Below are positions 6,211 through 8,146 of a DNA stretch of 8,146 nt, piece after piece (the first letter of the stretch is position 1; each line of letters begins with the position of its first letter). The DNA is from DASXMX01 sp036794395 (lineage in GTDB: Bacteria; Planctomycetota; Phycisphaerae; Tepidisphaerales; Tepidisphaeraceae). The notes below the pieces were generated by a model. The model was not told where the DNA came from. It ran no database searches and saw only the letters and a list, made by a program, of their open reading frames with translations. Location: assembly GCA_036794395.1 (NCBI GenBank), contig DAIRGS010000317.1:1-8146 (forward strand). Direction: 5' to 3'. The position numbers were made by a program, and so were the translations under genes.

Positions 6211-7858
6211 CGCGCTGAAGATCGGCAATCGATACATCGGAGCGGGCCAGCCGGTTTACGTGATCGCGGAGATCGGCCTCAATCACAATGGCGATATCGA
6301 AATTGCCAAAAGGCTGATCGACGTCGCCAAGCTGGCGGGATGCGACGCGGTAAAGTTTCAGAAGCGCACGCCGGAACTGTGCGTGCCGGATGAGCAGAAG
6401 GATTTGAAGCGCGAGACGCCGTGGGGCGTAATGACGTATCTGGAATACCGCCATCGGGTGGAGTTCGGATACGAGCAATACGCGGCAATCGACCGGCACT
6501 GCAAGGAGCGGGGGATCGACTGGTTTGTTTCGTGCTGGGACGAGGCGTCGGTGGATTTCATCGAGCAATTTGGCCCGGTGTGCTACAAGATTGCATCGGC
6601 GTCGGTGACGGATATCTCGCTGCTCGACAAACTAAAGGCTACGCGCCGGCCGCTGATTTTGTCGACTGGTATGTCGCGCATGGAAGAGATCCGAGCTGCC
6701 GTCGAGATGCTTCCCGCGGACCGACTTGCCCTTTGTCATGCCACCAGCGCCTACCCATGCAAACCCGAAGAACTGAACCTGCGGATGATTCCGAAATTGG
6801 TTGAAGAATTTGGCCTGCCGGTCGGCTACTCGGGGCACGAGGTGGGCTTGCAGACAACATACGCGGCCGTGGCACTGGGTGCCTGCATTGTCGAACGGCA
6901 TGTAACCCTCGATCGCGCGATGTGGGGCAGCGATCAGGCGGCTTCCGTCGAGCCGCAGGGTTTGATGCGACTTGTGCGCGACATTCGCGTCATTGAGCGC
7001 GGGCTGGGCGACGGACAGAAGCAAGTCTACGAAAGCGAAAAGCCTGTGCGCGCCAAGCTGCGGCGCAGCCGGACGGTCACGAATCAGCAGCTTGCGCATC
7101 AGGGGCTTCTGGCGGCTAATCAGGATATTTACGATCGCCACGCCGGTCAGCGCTGTTTCATCCTGGCGACGGGCCCGTCGATCAAAACTCAGCCGTTGCA
7201 TCTGCTGGCGGGCGAGACTTGCATCAGCGTCAGCAATTTCTTTGTGCACCCCGATTACAATTTGATCCGGCCGAAATACCACTGTGTGGCACCGTTTCAT
7301 AGCCCGATTACCGAAGACGCCTGGCAGGGCTGGCTGGGGGAAATGTCCAGCCGAACCGGCGATGCGGAGCTGTTCTTCGGGCTTCAGGATCTCGAGCGCA
7401 ACGCCGGGAAGGGATGGTTTGAAGGCCGGACGGTTCGCCATCTTCAATTTGGCGGAGCCCTCAGCCAGCTCGAAGCCCAGGGGGTGGATCTCACCCGCGC
7501 CATGCCCGCCCCGCAATCCGTCACGATCATGGCGCTGTACGCCTCTATTTACATGGGATTCAAAGAAATTGTCCTGCTCGGCTGCGATCACGACTGGATT
7601 CAGCACCTGGATGTTTCGCGGCACTTCTACTCTGAACAGGAACACGCTCTTAACCGGGATGGGTATAGCGAGTGGTTTGGGGCGCGCGTGGATGAGTACT
7701 GCAAGGACTATGTGAACCTGTGGGCACAGTATCGTGCGATCGCGAGCGTTGCCGGGCCGCGGGGAGTGCGGATCATTAACGCGACTAAGGGTGGACTGCT
7801 GGATGTGTTTCCGCGGCAGGCGTTGGAGACGCTGGTTGCTCAGAGGAAAGTTGCGTAG
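6203..7858 (+). CDS. neuB: NeuB-type nonulosonate synthase fused to C-terminal DUF115/MptE-like (Maf-related) domain
   Basis: A 551-residue fusion. Residues 15-290 are a NeuB TIM barrel, which condenses phosphoenolpyruvate with an N-acyl hexosamine to a nonulosonic acid. It shows YVIAEIGLNHNGD (19-31), DAVKFQKRT (48-56), YKIASASVTD, LILSTGMS (151-158), GYSGHEVG with His212 and ERHVT with His233, the two metal-binding histidines. NeuB proteins are usually about 340-350 residues and end in a SAF (antifreeze-like) domain. Here that domain is absent. Instead, residues 308-545 resemble DUF115/6-hydroxymethylpterin-pyrophosphokinase-like proteins and, more distantly, GT42 sialyltransferases: YDRHAGQRCFILATGPSIK (310-328), SVSNFFVHPDY, VTIMALYASIYMGFKEIVLLGCDHDW (440-465) and the ending VRIINATKGGLLDVFPR. 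DUF115 is the core of Maf flagellin-glycosylation proteins. The GTG at 6203 has AAGGAG at 6191-6196, six bases upstream, and overlaps the preceding gene by 8 bases. The fusion could couple synthesis to transfer; this is inference. The reading frame is continuous through the join. Confidence 0.88.
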   Translation: MSNALKIGNRYIGAGQPVYVIAEIGLNHNGDIEIAKRLIDVAKLAGCDAVKFQKRTPELCVPDEQKDLKRETPWGVMTYLEYRHRVEFGYEQYAAIDRHCKERGIDWFVSCWDEASVDFIEQFGPVCYKIASASVTDISLLDKLKATRRPLILSTGMSRMEEIRAAVEMLPADRLALCHATSAYPCKPEELNLRMIPKLVEEFGLPVGYSGHEVGLQTTYAAVALGACIVERHVTLDRAMWGSDQAASVEPQGLMRLVRDIRVIERGLGDGQKQVYESEKPVRAKLRRSRTVTNQQLAHQGLLAANQDIYDRHAGQRCFILATGPSIKTQPLHLLAGETCISVSNFFVHPDYNLIRPKYHCVAPFHSPITEDAWQGWLGEMSSRTGDAELFFGLQDLERNAGKGWFEGRTVRHLQFGGALSQLEAQGVDLTRAMPAPQSVTIMALYASIYMGFKEIVLLGCDHDWIQHLDVSRHFYSEQEHALNRDGYSEWFGARVDEYCKDYVNLWAQYRAIASVAGPRGVRIINATKGGLLDVFPRQALETLVAQRKVA

Positions 7859-7875
7859 TCGGATCGGCGGGGTTT

Positions 7876-7902
7876 CTGGGGTGGGACGTGCACGTCGCCC
7901 AG
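7876..7902. other. Palindromic hairpin just downstream of the operon
   Basis: A perfect 12-base palindrome, GACGTGCACGTC, lies at 7885-7896. It is enclosed by CTGGG (7876-7880) and CCCAG (7898-7902). The structure starts 18 bases after the neuB stop. It is not followed by a T-run, so an intrinsic terminator is not supported. It could be a protein-binding site, a 3'-end processing structure or chance. Confidence 0.35.
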
Positions 7903-7935
7903 CTTTCCAAAATAGTTTCCATGGTCGAGGTATTT

Positions 7936-7963
7936 CCCCCTCTCCCACCGGTAGAGAGCGGGG
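7936..7963. repeat. REP-like hairpin (CCCCCTCTC ... GAGAGCGGGG)
   Basis: Bases 7936-7944 pair with 7954-7963 in nine pairs with one bulged C (7959), around a nine-base loop. The continuation GTGAGGG makes it look like the widespread CCCTCTCCC/GGGTGAGGG class of intergenic palindromic repeats. It lies 77 bases after the operon end and has no T-tract, so terminator function is only a possibility. Confidence 0.5.
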
Positions 7964-8104
7964 GTGAGGGCGAATGTAAAGCGCCGCCAGGCTTGGCGCG
8001 GCTTTGCAGTAGTCCCATTCAAAAATGAATCGGGGCCAACGGACTTCAGTGGGGAAATTCGCAGATTCTGGAAATGAACGGCGCCTTGCATTCGCCCTCA
8101 CCCC
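7961..8104. repeat. 144-base element bounded by 26-base inverted repeats
   Basis: Bases 7961-7986 are complementary to 8079-8104 with 24 Watson-Crick pairs, one G-T pair (7977/8088) and one mismatch (7980/8085). The outer 16 bases match exactly. The 92-base interior holds further small hairpins: 7984-8000 with loop GGCT, and ATTCA/TGAAT at 8017-8030. No transposase is encoded within it and I could not define a flanking target duplication. This is consistent with a MITE- or REP-pair-like (BIME-like) non-coding element. I see no gene in 7859-8146. Confidence 0.65.
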
Positions 8105-8146
8105 AACCCTCTTCTATGAAAACCCGTTCCCGGTCAAGCCCGTTTT

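Noticed and set aside
6632..8101. Long open frame on the minus strand, antisense to neuB
   Set aside because: It is the mirror of a high-GC gene with clear family motifs on the + strand. Its translation has no recognisable domain and runs into the repeat element.

Overview
The window is GC-rich bacterial DNA with Shine-Dalgarno-led genes, all on the + strand. No gene here fixes the taxon. High GC, large fused glycan enzymes and repeat-rich spacers of GAATGACGAA and GGGCAGT type suggest a Planctomycetota-like or similar environmental bacterium. This is a low-confidence inference.

Layout. Bases 1-286 are non-coding and G-rich at the left end, with a candidate G-quadruplex motif at 29-63. A short stand-alone gene for a DinB-like four-helix protein follows (287-769, GTG start). 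Bases 770-1135 form a repeat-filled spacer: two inverted arrays of a degenerate 7-base unit flank a core of GAATGACGAA repeats. Five tightly packed genes come next: 1136-3253 CgeB-like glycosyltransferase with an extra N-terminal domain; 3241-4242 SAM methyltransferase; 4265-5488 CMP-nonulosonate cytidylyltransferase fused to a KdsC-like HAD phosphatase; 5473-6210 second SAM methyltransferase; 6203-7858 NeuB-type nonulosonate synthase fused to a DUF115/MptE-like domain. Three of the four junctions overlap (13, 16 and 8 bases) and the fourth gap is 22 bases, so they are very probably one operon. Bases 7859-8146 are non-coding and contain a REP/MITE-like inverted-repeat structure.

How the genes fit together. 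NeuB-type enzymes condense phosphoenolpyruvate with an N-acyl hexosamine (or its 6-phosphate) to make a nine-carbon nonulosonic acid (sialic, legionaminic or related). The HAD domain could remove a 9-phosphate, and the cytidylyltransferase domain activates the sugar as CMP-sugar. The DUF115-like domain on NeuB and the CgeB-like protein are candidates for transfer to an acceptor, and the two methyltransferases may decorate the glycan. DUF115 is the core of Maf proteins, which help glycosylate flagellin with nonulosonic acids. The N-terminal part of the CgeB-like protein also looks like the N-terminal Rossmann-type domain of Maf. The most interesting reading is therefore that pieces related to Maf have been redistributed onto a glycosyltransferase and a sugar synthase within one operon. 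No hexosamine epimerase, acetyltransferase, flagellin or other acceptor gene lies in the window, so neither the exact sugar nor its target can be named.
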